DNA of 64,000 nucleotides, taken from positions 51,083,129-51,147,128 of the forward strand of contig JARZZO010000009.1 in the NCBI GenBank assembly GCA_030544215.1, given 5' to 3'. This document shows positions 20,989 to 33,127 of this stretch, one piece after another. Numbering within the stretch: position 1 is the stretch's first letter; each line of letters opens with the position of its first letter. The notes beneath the pieces were generated by a model. That model was not told where the DNA came from. It made no database searches and saw only the letters and a list, made by a program, of their open reading frames with translations. The stretch comes from Zantedeschia hybrid cultivar. Lineage: Eukaryota > Streptophyta > Magnoliopsida > Alismatales > Araceae. The position numbers were made by a program, and so were the translations under genes.

Positions 20989-23523
20989 TGTAAGGACTGA
21001 GGTTTCGGGTTCGGTTTTCGGGTCGGTTTCGGGCCGGATACCCTGGGTCGGACCCTGTGGGGTCTGGAGAATTTCTTCTGAATGACGTCTACACATCACG
21101 ACGCGTTTCAAACGGCGTCTTGATAGGTGGACGCCATTTAGGCGATTTGCTGTTGCGCCACGTGGACGCCACGTGGGCGGGTTTCGGGCCGCGAGAGTAC
21201 GGCCCCTGTCTTGTCGTCTGAACGGCGTCCATGATGGACGACGCGATTCAGACTGCCACCCTGCGATGTCAGTGTACGGTGCCTGACATGTCAGCTGAAC
21301 GGCGTCCGTAGAGGTCGACGCGTTTCAGACAGCTGTCAGTACGGCCCGTCCTGTCATCTGATAGGCGTCCTTTTCGCTCGACGTGTTTTAGGTAGTTTCT
21401 GATGACCCCCGCGAGCCCTCCTTTCTTTCCCTCATTTCTCACCTTTCACTCTCTCTCCTCTCCCTCTCCGCCTCCTCCGATTTCACTCTTCCCCTTTCCC
21501 TTCCTCTTCTTCCTCTTCCACCACTCCAACGCCTCCTTACCTCTCGCTTCTGCCACCACCACTTCCTTCGCGGCGTTCCATTCTCCGGACGGCGGCCGAC
21601 GTCCCGGCGGAGTGGCGGCGTCCTCGAGGGTACCGGCGGCGGTCTGCGGTGCGGCGGTTCGGCGACACGGAGCCAGGAGGACTTCAAGTATCCAGTAGGG
21701 GGACGAACCTTGTATGTGCTGCTCGTGTTTTCTTAAGCATGATGTGAGGTGTTTTGGGCTAGAATGAGCATGTTTAGGGGGTTTTCTTGTGGGAATAGCC
21801 GTGCTTGTGATCGTGGTTTCGTAGCATGTTGTGGTGGATGAACTTCTCTTCCTCCCCCTTTCCGTTTTGGGGCTTTTTCAGGGCATTTGGGGTTAAGGGA
21901 GAAACCCTCGGTTCGAACCAGGGAACCAGGTTTCTGGCGCTAAACGGCGTCGTGCCTGGTCGACGCCTTTTAGAAGAACGTCAGGGCAGTACGACGCGTT
22001 TTAGGGCAGAAACCTCCCATGTTCGAGGTTTCGCAGGTTAGGGGTTCTGGCGCTAAATGACGTCATGGGTGGTCGACGCCTTTTAGAAGGACGTCGGGAC
22101 ACCATGACGCCATTTAGGCAGGAAATCACCCCGACTGTGGGTCCGTCAGCTCGGGATTCTGGGACTAAAAGACGTCATGGATGGGCGACGCGATTTGAAT
22201 AAGCGTCGGGTAACCATGACGCCTTTTAAGGCAGAAATCTCCTGATTAATGTTTTCTGGAATTCCTGGATTTTCGGTGTGAATGGCGTCTGAGGACGTCG
22301 ACGCGTTTCAAAAGGCGACCGCTGGTGTCGACGCCTTTTAGGCCAGATTCCCGTGGCCTCTGTTTTATGAACCAGTTTAGGGAACTTGAATGGCGTCGGC
22401 CACGGGCGACGCGATTCAGGACAGAACAACATTAATTCATGCCAGTAAAATGTATTCATACTGCTAGATAGTTGGTTAGTGCATGCTTTAGTATACTTGG
22501 TTTCTTCATGACCGGATGGCACTGCGTTGTGTGTAGTGCGATCGTGGGCTTTTCACGTGACCGGATCGTACCGTGCCGGATTTTGGTGTTTTGAGTTACT
22601 GTGGACCTGGAGTGACATTGTAGCGCTTTATCACCCTGTGCTGGTGGGGGCGTGAGCACAGCGCCGGTGGGGGCGTAGGCGGGGTGACGCCTAGTGAGAG
22701 AGGGTCACCTGGTGAACCCTGGGGTCAGCTAGTACCGGTGTCGGAGTAGTACATTCGGAGAGTCACTCGTGCTGAGGGAAGGAGTAACCACCTGAGCCAG
22801 TTGGGCCGGAGTAGCTAGCGTGCTATCCGAGGGGTTACTGTTTGGTCTCAGCGGGTCGGTGTTTCCTACTTGTGCTTGTGTGGACGGTGTTTCCCACTTA
22901 CGGCTGTGTCGTTGGTGTTTCCCACTTTCGGAGGAGTGGTTGACGTGTTTTACCGAGACGGGAGTTGTAGGCTCCTTGATAGAATGATTTTAGAAATATG
23001 CATGTTACATTCCGAAGGCACATGATTCATATCGAGGTTTTAGGAGTAGTGTGTTACAGCTTTACTTGCCTTATTATCTGTATCTCTGCTACTGCACCTG
23101 TGGGTGTGGGTGTGGGAGGCAGGGGATCGGATGATCCCTACTGAGCCCAATTTTGGTGTGGCTCACTCCCTACGTTTTCAGGTGTAGACCTTGTGGCGTG
23201 TGGCGGCGCGTGGTGTTCTCCTTGGTGTGCGGACCAGCAGCTATCTCAGTTCCCAGGGTATGCCCCGATGTTGTTGTACTTTATTTCTGCCTGTACTTAA
23301 TTAATTTGTTGGACATGTAATTATTGTTGGACTGTGTACGGACTCTATTATTTTACCTCCTGCGCACTGTACCTCCTTGTAGTCCGTATGAATGTTATAT
23401 TTAATCTTGTTTAACGCTTACTCCTCCAGATGTGTGTATAAGATCCGGGTGTGAACCTACAGTTAATGGGCCGACATCCATTTAGTGATCGGGTCTCTGG
23501 TCATAGGATGGCGGGTCGTTACA
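20989..23523 (+). repeat. 3' LTR of the nested Gypsy, with a second dyad array
   Basis: 2535 bp, aligning base for base with 15089-17623 at an offset of 5900. All 14 dyads recur (21078-22419). In the first copy the right arm reads GACGCGTTTCA, repairing the mismatched AACGCGTTTCA of the 5' LTR. The G-box pair (21159-21164, 21170-21175) and TGACGTCA (22058-22065) are conserved. Confidence 0.92.
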
Positions 23524-23528
23524 CCTCC

Positions 23529-24581
23529 GCCGGTCGCCACAATGATCGCCGCAACGCACGGACGATTTCCCGTCGAACGGGATTCGGAGAAGCGGCAGAG
23601 CAGATCTGGATCTGCCTGGGCGCCAGAGAAAGACAGAAACTAAGGAGGGGCGGCTAGGGTTAGTAGCAGCTTGGCCTGCTCAGCCCGTTCGCTATGTTTT
23701 ATACTAACCGCGCGGTTTTTCATAAAAACCCCCGGTTTGTGTAAAACCCACTTATTTATCCATCGCCTTGAGAATCATTTGCGTATGACCCTCTAGGCCA
23801 AAGTACCAGTCCAGTTAATGGCCCAATTAGCCCAGTGACTCCTCACTGGCTTTATTAATTAATTAATAACCCTTTATTAATCAATCAAATTGATGTCGCA
23901 CATCGAATTCGACCGGGCCTCCGATCACGTTGGGTGCCAAGCAACACCGCGTGAACCCGAAAGGTATTTGGGGTTAAGTAACCGAGAGCGAATGATTCCT
24001 TATTGACGCACAATTCCCTTCGACGGTATCCCGCTGTACCCAATCCTTGGCGTATTAGAATCCCGTGGATAAAGATTCGTAAACCAAGGTTAAAGCACAG
24101 AAGTCTACCGCCAAGGTGTCCTTGGTGTCTCAGGTCCGAGGACCATCCACGCAACTGCGACAATAGAATCAAGCTGGTTGACAGTGAGGTACAATACCAT
24201 CCAGCGATTCAGTCGGATCAGTTCAGTGAACTCATTCTTTAATGAGCACCTACAGATTCGCCTTAGTGTCTCCACACAAGTGACTTATGAGATCAGTCAC
24301 CCTCATCATATGAGTAGGAGTACTCTGTACTAGTCTAACCGGATATCCGATGTCCTTCTCGGATATCCTCCGACTAGGAACGATTAAGAATATGTCTGTT
24401 TAAGTGATCAGTCTCATTAGTATGATCTCATCATAATCTGATCATCATAGCACATATTCACGGACTTCATTATAAAACGATAATTAATGCGATTTACACA
24501 TAATGAATATTATGCCATTTTATTAATAAATTGAACGAGATTTACATAGTCAGATTGGCTTGGAGGCCACCTAAACTAACA
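23529..24581 (-). repeat. Copia-2 3' LTR, inner part
   Basis: Continues the Copia-2 3' LTR after the Gypsy and its CCTCC duplicate. At about 23982 the sequence jumps from 'gggttaagtaacc' to 'gagagcgaatg', missing about 230 bp that other Angela LTRs have. The breakpoints share a short 'taagta(a)cc' match, suggesting a microhomology or strand-slippage deletion. Ends CTAACA at 24581, followed by the polypurine tract. Confidence 0.88.
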
Positions 24582-24644
24582 ATCTCCCACTTGGACTAAA
24601 GCCAATCACCTTTATACAATAAGCCCATAGACTCTAGGTGACGC

Positions 24645-26152
24645 TCAAACACAATTTGAGCCAACGGCTTTGTCAGTGGATCTGCTACATGGTCGACGGG
24701 TGGAACTCTGTCCACTACTAAATCCCCTCTGGATAATATGAAAGCGCTTCAGAACATCTTTCGATTTCTGATGATACCACGGCTCTTTCACTTGTGCAAT
24801 AGTCCCATTATTGTTGCACAACAGCGGAACATGATCAAGGATACCGAGAACTATGTCAAGGTCGGTGATGAACATCTTCAACCACACTATTTCCTTGAAA
24901 GCTTCAGCTGCAGCGATGTGCTCAGCTTCAGTCGTCGAATCTGCAATGGTTACTTGCTTAGAACTCTTCCAGCACACTGCGCCTCCGTTCAAAGAAAACA
25001 CGAATCCAGATGTAGACTTGCTATCATCTGGATCCGACTGGAAACTCGAGTCAGTAAAGCCTCGCAGTTTCAAGTCACCTCCTCTATAGACAAGAAACAT
25101 ATCCTTGTTCTTCTTAAGTACTTAAGGATGCATTTCACTGCCTTCCAGTGCTCTTCGCCTAGATCAGCCTGAAATCTGCTCGTAACACTTAGAGCAAATG
25201 CAACATCAGGCCGTGTACATAGCATGGCATACATGATAGATCCTATGGCAGATGCATAGGGTATTCTATCCATGAATGCCCTCTCATCAGGAGTCTTAGA
25301 AGACTTTTCCTTTGAGAGATTAATTCTATATATCATCGGTATGAAACCTCTTTTGAAAATTTTCATGCCAAACCTTTTGACTATGGTATCTATGTACAAG
25401 GATTGGGTCATTCCAAGCATCCTCTTTGATCTATCTCTATAGATCCGTATTCCTAATACGTAGGATGCTTCTCCCAAATCCTTCATGGAGAAGTTTTTCG
25501 ACAGCCATATCTTTACTGATGACATCATAGCTACATCATTCCAAAAAGTGAAGAACTAGAAAAGTGACTGCACTCCTACTAGTCTTCTTGTACATACAAG
25601 GTTCATCTTCATTCTTAATGAAGTCATAAGACTTGACAGTCTCGTCAAATCTTATATTCCAGCTCCGGGAAGCTTACTTCAGTCCATAAATGGACCTCTG
25701 AAGCTTGCACACTTTATCTGGAGATTCTTTGGATGTGAAACCTTCTGGTTGTATCATATCACATCCATCTGCCAGATTTCATAATCAAAATGTGCAGCAA
25801 TGGCGAGCAGAACTCTGATCGACTTTATCATGGCAACTGGTGAGAAAGTCTCGTCATAATCAATTCCTTGCCTTTGACGATATCCCTTTGCCACCAACCT
25901 TGCCTTACAAGTGTCGATCCGTCCATCAGCACCGATCTTTCTCTTAAAGATCCACTTGCAACCGATGGGTACAATACCCTCGGACAAGTCTTCCAAGTTC
26001 CAAAGTTGGTTGGAGTACATGGACTGGATTTCTGAATTCATAGCTTCTCGCCATTTCCCGGCTTCTGGGCCTTCTATAGCCTCCTGGTAGGTTTTAGGAT
26101 CATCATCCTCATTATATTCTACCTTAGACTCACCTTCAGCAATATGTCCCAC
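24645..26152 (-). pseudogene. Copia-2 reverse transcriptase and RNase H
   Basis: Minus-strand RT and RNase H in pieces (26152-25754, 25528-25070, 25100-24645). The N-terminal RT (KGYRQRQGIDYDETFSPVAMIK) is preserved. A deletion at about 25755 removes some 40 bp after QMDV. Another of about 20 bp at about 25540 removes the YVDD catalytic motif, so no RT activity is possible. RNase H keeps FTDSSFQSDPDDSKS but shows E-to-H and other changes (STTEAEHIAA). Confidence 0.87.
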
Positions 26153-26305
26153 ATATCGTTCGGGTAGTCTAGGTACTCTACCAGATCTACGAGGCTCATC
26201 TGCGTGTACCTGAACAGATTTAGGAACTGATATCTCATCTGATGATAATGTAGCTGTTTGGGGATCTGGAACCTCTTCCAGTACTATTTTACTCCCACTG
26301 TCCTC

Positions 26306-27943
26306 CTAGAGAAGGTATTCCTCTTCCAGGAAGACAGCTTTCTTGGCGACAAACACCTTTTGTTCACCAGGATGGTAAAAATAGTATCCAAAGGTTTCCT
26401 TTGGATATCCCACAAACCTGCATTTATCAGTTCGTGATTCCAGCTTGTCTGGATCATACCTCTTTACATGAGCAGGACAACTCCAGACTTTAACATGTTT
26501 AAATTCTGGTTTCTTGCCTTTCCATATCTCATATGGAGTAGATGCTAAAGACTTGCTGGGTACTCTGTTCAGTAGGTATGCTGCTGACTCTAGAGCATAC
26601 CCCCAGAAAGACACTGGTAATCCTGAAAAGCTCATCATGGATCGCACCATATCCAACAAGGTGCGATTCTTCCTTTCTGATACACCATTCATCTGTGGTG
26701 TATATGGAGGGATCAGCTGAGAAAGGATACCATTATCCTTTAAGAATTATGTGAAGTTAGTACTTAAGTATTCTCTTCCTCGATCTGATCGAAGAGCTTT
26801 AATACTCTTTCCTAACTGTTTCTCCACCTCATTCTTGAACTCCTTGAACTTCTCAAATGCTTCCGACTTGCACTTCATTAAGTACACATAGCCGAATCTT
26901 GAGTAGTCATCGGTAAACGTGATGAAGTAAGAAAAGCCACCTTTGGCTTGGGTGGACATTGGACCACATACATCTGAATGTATTAGTTCCAAAATATCCT
27001 TGGCACGTTCTCCATGTCCACTAAATGGAGATTTTGCCATCTTTCCCATAAGGCAGTATTCGCATGTTGCAAACGATTCATAATTGAATGCTGTTAAGTA
27101 ACCATGCTTGTGCAACTTTTGCAACCTGCTTTCGCCAATGTGCCCAAGTCTACAATGCCACATGTAGGCTTGGTTCACACAATTCTTGCTCTTCTTAAGA
27201 GCATTATCAATCTGAAGATTGTAATAAGAAACATCTAATAGATATAGACCGTTGACTAAAGATGTTGAAGCTAATGATTTATTACCATAATAAATCGAAC
27301 AACTTCTATTCTCAATAGTCAACCTATATCATATCTTGTCCAAACAAGATATTGATATGATGTTCTTTATTATGCTAGGAACATAATAACAATCCTCTAA
27401 TAATAAGGTGTCTCCCGATGGAAGCTTGAGGTTTGCTGTCCCAACAGCAATCGCCGCAACTTTTGCGCCGTTTCCTAGCCTCAATTCCACCTCACCTTGT
27501 CTCAGCTTGCGCTTACTTGTCAGCATCTGCACATCATGGCAGATATAAGAAGCACATCTAGTATCTAATACCCACGATGTGGAATCTCTAACTGATAAGT
27601 TGATATCTATCATATAGATATCTAAAGCTTCAGACAGCTTCACTCTTCCATGAGCTTTATCATGAAGGAACTCCTTGCAGTTCCTTTTCCAGTGACCATA
27701 CTGATTATAGTAGAAGCAGTCACCTTTCACTACTCTTTTACCTTTGTCCTTCGATCCTTTATCGTTAGCTGTCATCTCTGCTTCAGGGGCATCCAATGCC
27801 GATTCAGCAGGAGGATCAGCTCCAGGGACAAAGTCAATGTGCTCAGATCTGAAGACATTCTTCAGGTTTCTGAACCAATCCGAGTAGATCAGGTAAGTCA
27901 AAAGGGCATCAAGCATGCCACGGAGTGGGTTATTCGACGACAT
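26306..27943 (-). pseudogene. Copia-2 gag remnant, protease and integrase
   Basis: ATG at 27943 opens 204 codons covering the short N-terminal remnant, the zinc knuckle CFYYNQYGHWKRNC (same Cys-to-Tyr change as Copia-1, codon at 27707-27709) and protease (VLDTR, with the catalytic Gly changed). A stop near 27329 breaks the frame. The pre-integrase HCRLGHIGE and integrase catalytic core follow (27322-26747), then a break near 26747-26692, then the core end GVSERKNRTL (26692-26306). The capsid domain is absent, as in Copia-1. Upstream the element strand reads TTTACTTATCTCCTGTAG just before the ATG, resembling a 3' splice site. Confidence 0.85.
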
Positions 27944-28130
27944 AATTCCCTACAGGAGATAAGTAAAATCTATTTAGCAGATGTTCAATTATTAAAATTT
28001 AAAACAAGATATGGTCTTTTGTTCAAGTTTAAATCCCACTAATTTTCGACGGACTGTATAACCCTCAGTTATACAGAACGGGAGACGCCGACAGTCTCCT
28101 AGTGGGGATCAGAATCCCAATGACTTGCAC

Positions 28131-28446
28131 TACAGCCTTGTGGATAGCACAACAAACTGTAATACAATCAGAGAGCACCCAACTCATGGGACTTGCAACT
28201 CCTTGCAATATCTGATCATAGCTTCGGTCCCCAGAGATTTAATGGCCTTGTGGATAGCACAACAAACCACTAATTCTGGTCTAAGCTAACCATCATTACG
28301 CGACGAGCATAGATTTGCATTCAGCCCTTGTGGATAGCACAACAAAGCTACATGGTTACTCTACCCTGATCATATAGGCATCTAATGCCATAGCCACAAT
28401 TTCTCCTCCCAATTAAGCAGGCCTTGTGGATAGCACAACAAACCTG
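28131..28446 (-). ncRNA. Four-hairpin array in the Copia-2 leader
   Basis: Cores at 28136-28156, 28246-28266, 28326-28346 and 28422-28442, all with intact TTGTG-GATAG-CACAA. Outer stems: TACAG/CTGTA (perfect here, one mismatch in Copia-1), TTAaTGG/CCAcTAA, AGC/GCT and CAGG/CCTG. Spacing equals Copia-1 within a few bases. Confidence 0.72.
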
Positions 28447-28691
28447 CCTAAAGTGATTCGAATCCTATGACTATAATGATGGTGGACCACGCGGTAAGTT
28501 CTTAACTACTCGCGTTATGGCTTAGAGTTTATCTGAGCGTATTTAGATAACTTTTATCTTGGTCTCTCCTAGGTGATAGTATAAATATATCGTATATATT
28601 TACTAAATACTATAACCTGCTTTGATTCATAATCAATAGAAAATAATGCATCACATACATGTCCTTAGTGTGATCATGGATAGCACAGTGG

Positions 28692-28716
28692 GTTTGACTG
28701 GAGCCAACAGTCAAAC
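28692..28716 (-). ncRNA. 9-bp leader hairpin, Copia-2
   Basis: GTTTGACTG and CAGTCAAAC around GAGCCAA, identical to Copia-1 at 8645-8669. Confidence 0.6.
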
Positions 28717-29308
28717 ACATACACAATCTAACACAACAATTACATTAGATATCCTGCAAACACATAGGCAAGAGATCTCCATCTATTCGCCTTCCTGGTT
28801 GCAGCTGTGGATTGTCCTCGCTCCTTCCTCGGTTGCCTCGATCATATTACATTTAAATTCTATAATTTATAAGTAAATTGAAGAAGGCCTTATGACGAGT
28901 ACAAGAGAGAGAGGGAGGTAGAAATACATCGGAGTATGAGAGAGAGAGGTGCGCATACCTCTATTTATTAATAATTAATAATCAAACATATATCCACGAT
29001 CCACACAATCCATTCATCACATGAATAATAAATTAAGTGCATATCTATGACCACAGTGTGTTTTAAACATCCCACACATGATTCAGCGCATCACATGGCT
29101 CAAATAAATGAGTTTTCAAAATATATATAGTTTTGGCTTTCAAAAAGTTGGGATCCAATCAAAATTGGTATTTGAATTTCGAAAACTCATTTTATTAACT
29201 TAACATGCAATTAAATCTAAATTTAAAAGCATTAAACATACATCACATGCACACACACTCCAAATTAATGATTCCAGATTATTCCATGCAAATTAGAATA
29301 TTTCTAAT

Positions 29309-29840
29309 AATCTAACACTTAGATTAAACCCCACTAATAATCTAACAATTAGACTATTTAAAGACTAATCTAACTCTTAGATCAATCCATCAAAGTTAAA
29401 TAACAATTTAACACTTAAATTATTAATTAATTCTAATTATTAATTAACTACTAATCTAACTCTTAGATTAGTTAATTTAAAATCAATTATTAACTTAACA
29501 CTTAAATTAACAATTAACTTTAATTAATTAATAATTACTAATCTAACTATTAGATTAGATGAATAATGTTAATCATTAATTTAACCTTTAAATTAATAAC
29601 TAACAATAATAATTTAAGATTACTAATTTAACAATTAAATTAGTCAATTAGAATTAATTATTAATTTAACAATTAAATTAATAACTAACTCTAATAAATT
29701 AACAATTAAATGATTTAATAATAAATAATCTAACTCTTAGACTAAAAATTATTAATCACTAATTTAACTCTTAAATTATTTAAATTAAGGTTCATTATTA
29801 ATTTAACAATTAAACTAATAATTAACCCTTAATTTATCAA
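29309..29840 (-). repeat. AT-rich mini-hairpin array, Copia-2 leader
   Basis: The same type as 9271-9758: repeated AATCTAA-nnn-TTAGATT and AATTTAA-nnn-TTAAATT palindromes, first clear one at 29309-29325. The order and exact sequence have drifted from Copia-1, yet palindromy persists. Confidence 0.62.
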
Positions 29841-30728
29841 TCTAATTGTTAATGAGATAATGATTCAAAATCATTAATGATCCAATTTAGAATTATTAAA
29901 CCAAGATTTAAATTTAAAACAATTTTAAATTTAAATTTAAAATCTAATTCTATTTCAATTTGGATCAAAGGGTTTAATATGGGGATTAAATCAAATTACA
30001 TGATCAAAATTGGGCCCAGCCCATAAGCCTGAGCCCTGGCTCGGGCCCTGCTGAGCCAGGGCTTGGAACAGGCCCCCAACTGGCGCCTGGGCTCGGGCCC
30101 TGGTCAGCAGAGACCCGGCCAGTCCAGGCCCGGTCGGACCGGTCGGGGCCGGCCCTCCCAAACGAGCCCGACGCCTCCCTTCTGCAACCTGAAACCCTAA
30201 GGTTTGCAGGTGGGAAAAAGGGGTTACCAGCGCCGCCGCCAGCCGGCCCCGGCGTCGCCCGGCCCAGCCGGCGACGTCCCCGGCGCCGGCGACGTGCCCG
30301 GCGCCGGCAAGGGTTCCGGAGAGGCCCCCGAAGGAGCCGGCCAAGCACCCAAAAATCCCCCAAAAACCTGGTTTTCGCAGGGTTTAAAAACCGTTTTAGG
30401 GCTTAAATTAATAGCCCTCCAAGGGCACTCCGGTGGCGGTCTTGGTGACCGGTGGATAGAGGTGACTATCCTTTATGTATCCGGAGTCTCGGCCGGCCAT
30501 CCCAACGCTTGGGAAGCGAGTACGAAGTCGCCGAAAACACCCCGTTCATCGTCCTACGAAGAACTCCGAAAACCCCAAATAAAATCCGAAAAATCACAGA
30601 AAAATAATCAAATTATTTGTGTTCATCTTATGAACACTATTCCGTCATTTTAATCAGATTAAACGTATGGAATAACTCAAGAAAAATTAATTTCGGAAAC
30701 CGAAACGAGACGAGAAACAGTGGAACCT

Positions 30729-30741
30729 GGCTCTGATACCA
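30729..30741 (-). promoter_or_regulatory. Primer-binding site of Copia-2
   Basis: The element strand reads TGGTATCAGAGCC, the canonical initiator methionyl-tRNA primer site, one base from the 5' LTR at 30743. Confidence 0.88.
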
Positions 30742-30742
30742 C

Positions 30743-32294
30743 TGTTGGGTTTTCTCGGTTTCTCCGGATCGCTCACGCAGCGGAAACTAAAAAAAAAATA
30801 CAGCGATCCGTTCCCGTTTCGAAATCTAAAATACAAGATAATCGGATTATCTGTTCTCACCGTGTGCGGATTCGAATCCACAGCCGTTTGGTTCCGTCGG
30901 TGCGACACCGCAAGCCGCGCAAGCGCCTGGCCTCTAGCGAAGTCCACGCGATCCTCCCCGCGACGGATATCCTCCAGTTCCTCGTTCTTCGCAGCCCACG
31001 AAGCCTCCGCCGATCGCCGCAATGATCGCCGCAACGCACGGAAGATTTCCCGTCGAACGAGATTCGGAAAAGCGGCGGAGCAAATCTGGATCTGCCTGGG
31101 CACCAGAGAAAGACAGAAACTGAGGAGGGGCGGCTAGGGTTAGCAGCAACTTGGCCTGCTCAGCCCGTTCACTATGTTTTATACTAACCGCGCGATTTTT
31201 CATAAAAACCCCCGGTTTGTGTAAAACCCACTTATTTATCCATCGCCTTGAGAATCATTTGTGTGTGACCCTCTAGGCCCAAGTACCAGTCCAGTTAATG
31301 GCCCAGCAAGCCCAGTGACTCCTCACTGGCTTTATTAACCAATTAATAACCCTTTATTAATTAATTAATCAATCGAATTAATGTCGCACATCGAATTCGA
31401 CCGGGCCTCCGATCACGTTGGGTGCCAAGCAACACCGCGTGAACCCGGAAGGTATTTGGGGTTAAGTAACCCACTCGTGGAACCTTTCCGCCGACAGTTA
31501 CCGCGTGGATATAATCCTTCATTCGTACAATGCTCTCGAGTCAACTCAGGGTATGGCGAGCTGTCAAACCCTAATCGGTCTACTCACTTGGATTGGATGC
31601 CGCCGATAAATATCGGAAAACTCCTTTCCCGATATTACCGTCTGCCCTGGCCAGGGACTTTCGCACATCCTTCCTAGAGCATTCTCTCTCTAAGTATGGA
31701 GAGCGAATGATTCCTTATTGACACACAATTCCCTTCGACGGTATCCCGTTGTACCCAATCCTTGGCGTATTAAAATCCCGTGGATAGAGATTCGTAAACC
31801 AAGGTCAAAGCACAGAAGTCCACCGCCAAGGTGTCCTTGGTGTCTCAGGTCCGAGGACCATCCACGCAACTGCGACAATAGAATCAAGCTGGTTGACAGT
31901 GAGGTACAATACCATCAGCGATTCAGTCGGATCAGTTCAGTGAACTCATTCTCTAATGAGCACCTACAGATTCGCCTTAGTGTCTCCACACAAGTGACTT
32001 ATGAGATCAGTCACCCTCATCATATGAGCAGGAGTAATCTATACTAGTCTAACCAGATATCCGATGTCCTTCTCGGATATCCTCCGACTAGGAACGATTA
32101 AGAATATGTGTGTTTAGTAATCAGTCTCATTAGTATGATCTCATCATAATCTGATCATCATAGCACATATTCACGGACTTTATTATTGAACGATAATTAA
32201 TGCGATTTACACATAATGGATATTATACCATTTTATTAATAAATTGAACGAGATTTACATAGTCAGATTGGCTTGGAGGCCACCTAAACTAACA
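30743..32294 (-). repeat. 5' LTR of Copia-2
   Basis: 1552 bp, TGTTGGG to CTAACA. Followed by the duplicated AATAT (32295-32299), after which the outer solo LTR resumes. Confidence 0.9.
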
Positions 32295-32299
32295 AATAT

Positions 32300-33122
32300 A
32301 CCATACCCTGAGTTGACTCAAGAGTATTATACAAATGAAGGATTATATCTACGTGATAACTGTCGGCGGAAAGGTTCCAATAGTGGGTTACTTAACCCCA
32401 ATACCTTCCGGATTCACGCGATGTTACTTGGCACCAACGTAATCGGAGGCCCGATCGAATTCGATGTGCGACATTAATTCGATTAATAAATTAATTAATA
32501 TGAGTTATTAATTGATTAATCAGGCCAGTGAGTAGTCACTGGGCTTATTGGGCCATTAACCGGACTGGTTATTGGGCCTAGAGGGTCACATGCAAATAAT
32601 TCTCAAGGCGATGGATAAATAAGTGGGTTTTATATTAACCAGGGGTTTTTTTGAAAAATCGCGCGGTTAGTATAAAATGTAGCGAACGGGCTGAGCGGGC
32701 CAAGCTGCTGCTCAACCCTAGCCGCCCCCTCCTCTCTTCCTCTCTCTCTCTGGTGCCTCATGCCGGATCTATTCTCCGGGTCTGCTTTGCCGCTTCTCCG
32801 ACTCCCGTCCAACAGAAAATCGACCGCGCATCACGGCGGTCGTTACGGCGAACAGCGAAGGGTTTGTGGGCTACGATGAGCGAGGATCGTAAGGATATCC
32901 ACTGCGAGGAGGATCGCGTGGACTTCGCTAGAGGCCAGGCAATTGCGCGGCTAGCAATGTCACACTGACAGAACCAATCGGTTGCGAATTCGAATCCGCG
33001 CGTGGTAAGAACAAATTATCCGATAATCCGGTTTTTAGTTTTTCGGAACAGGAAATGGATCGCTGTTTTAATTTTGTTATTTCCGCTGTGTGAGCGATCC
33101 AAAGAAACACCAGAACCCAACA
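32300..33122 (+). mobile_element. Angela solo LTR, right half
   Basis: Completes the plus-strand solo LTR begun at 14125 (698 + 823 = 1521 bp). A TATAAAA box lies near 32670. Ends CCCAACA at 33122, followed by TSD TTGAT (33123-33127), identical to 14120-14124. Confidence 0.88.
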
Positions 33123-33127
33123 TTGAT

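Larger units (their letters stand above)
15089..23523 (+). mobile_element. Young non-autonomous Gypsy (Tekay-like) element
   Basis: An 8.4-kb plus-strand element with TSD CCTCC (15084-15088, 23524-23528). Two 2535-bp LTRs flank a methionyl-tRNA primer site, an intact gag, a badly eroded pol, and a polypurine tract (20972-20987). A manual comparison of the LTRs found about 37 substitutions and no length change, near 98.5% identity, so the insertion is recent. Pol lacks protease and most of RT. The combination implies the copy moved with proteins supplied in trans. Lineage is inferred from the gag signature and from RNase H and integrase fragments of chromovirus type. Confidence 0.88.
14823..32294 (-). 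mobile_element. Copia-2: Angela-type element carrying a nested Gypsy
   Basis: The second Angela copy, minus strand, TSD AATAT at 14818-14822 and 32295-32299. The 3' LTR is in two parts (14823-15088 and 23529-24581) because the Gypsy element inserted there; the 5' LTR is 30743-32294 (1552 bp). The internal region 24582-30742 has the same order as Copia-1. The 3' LTR is about 230 bp short because of a deletion near 23982. It is inactive: the RT catalytic motif is deleted and there are several stops and small deletions. Confidence 0.9.

Noticed and set aside
30004..30363. GC-rich antisense frames in the Copia-2 leader
   Set aside because: Gly/Arg/Pro-rich translations of GC-rich DNA, with no counterpart in Copia-1 or Copia-3 and no resemblance to Gag.
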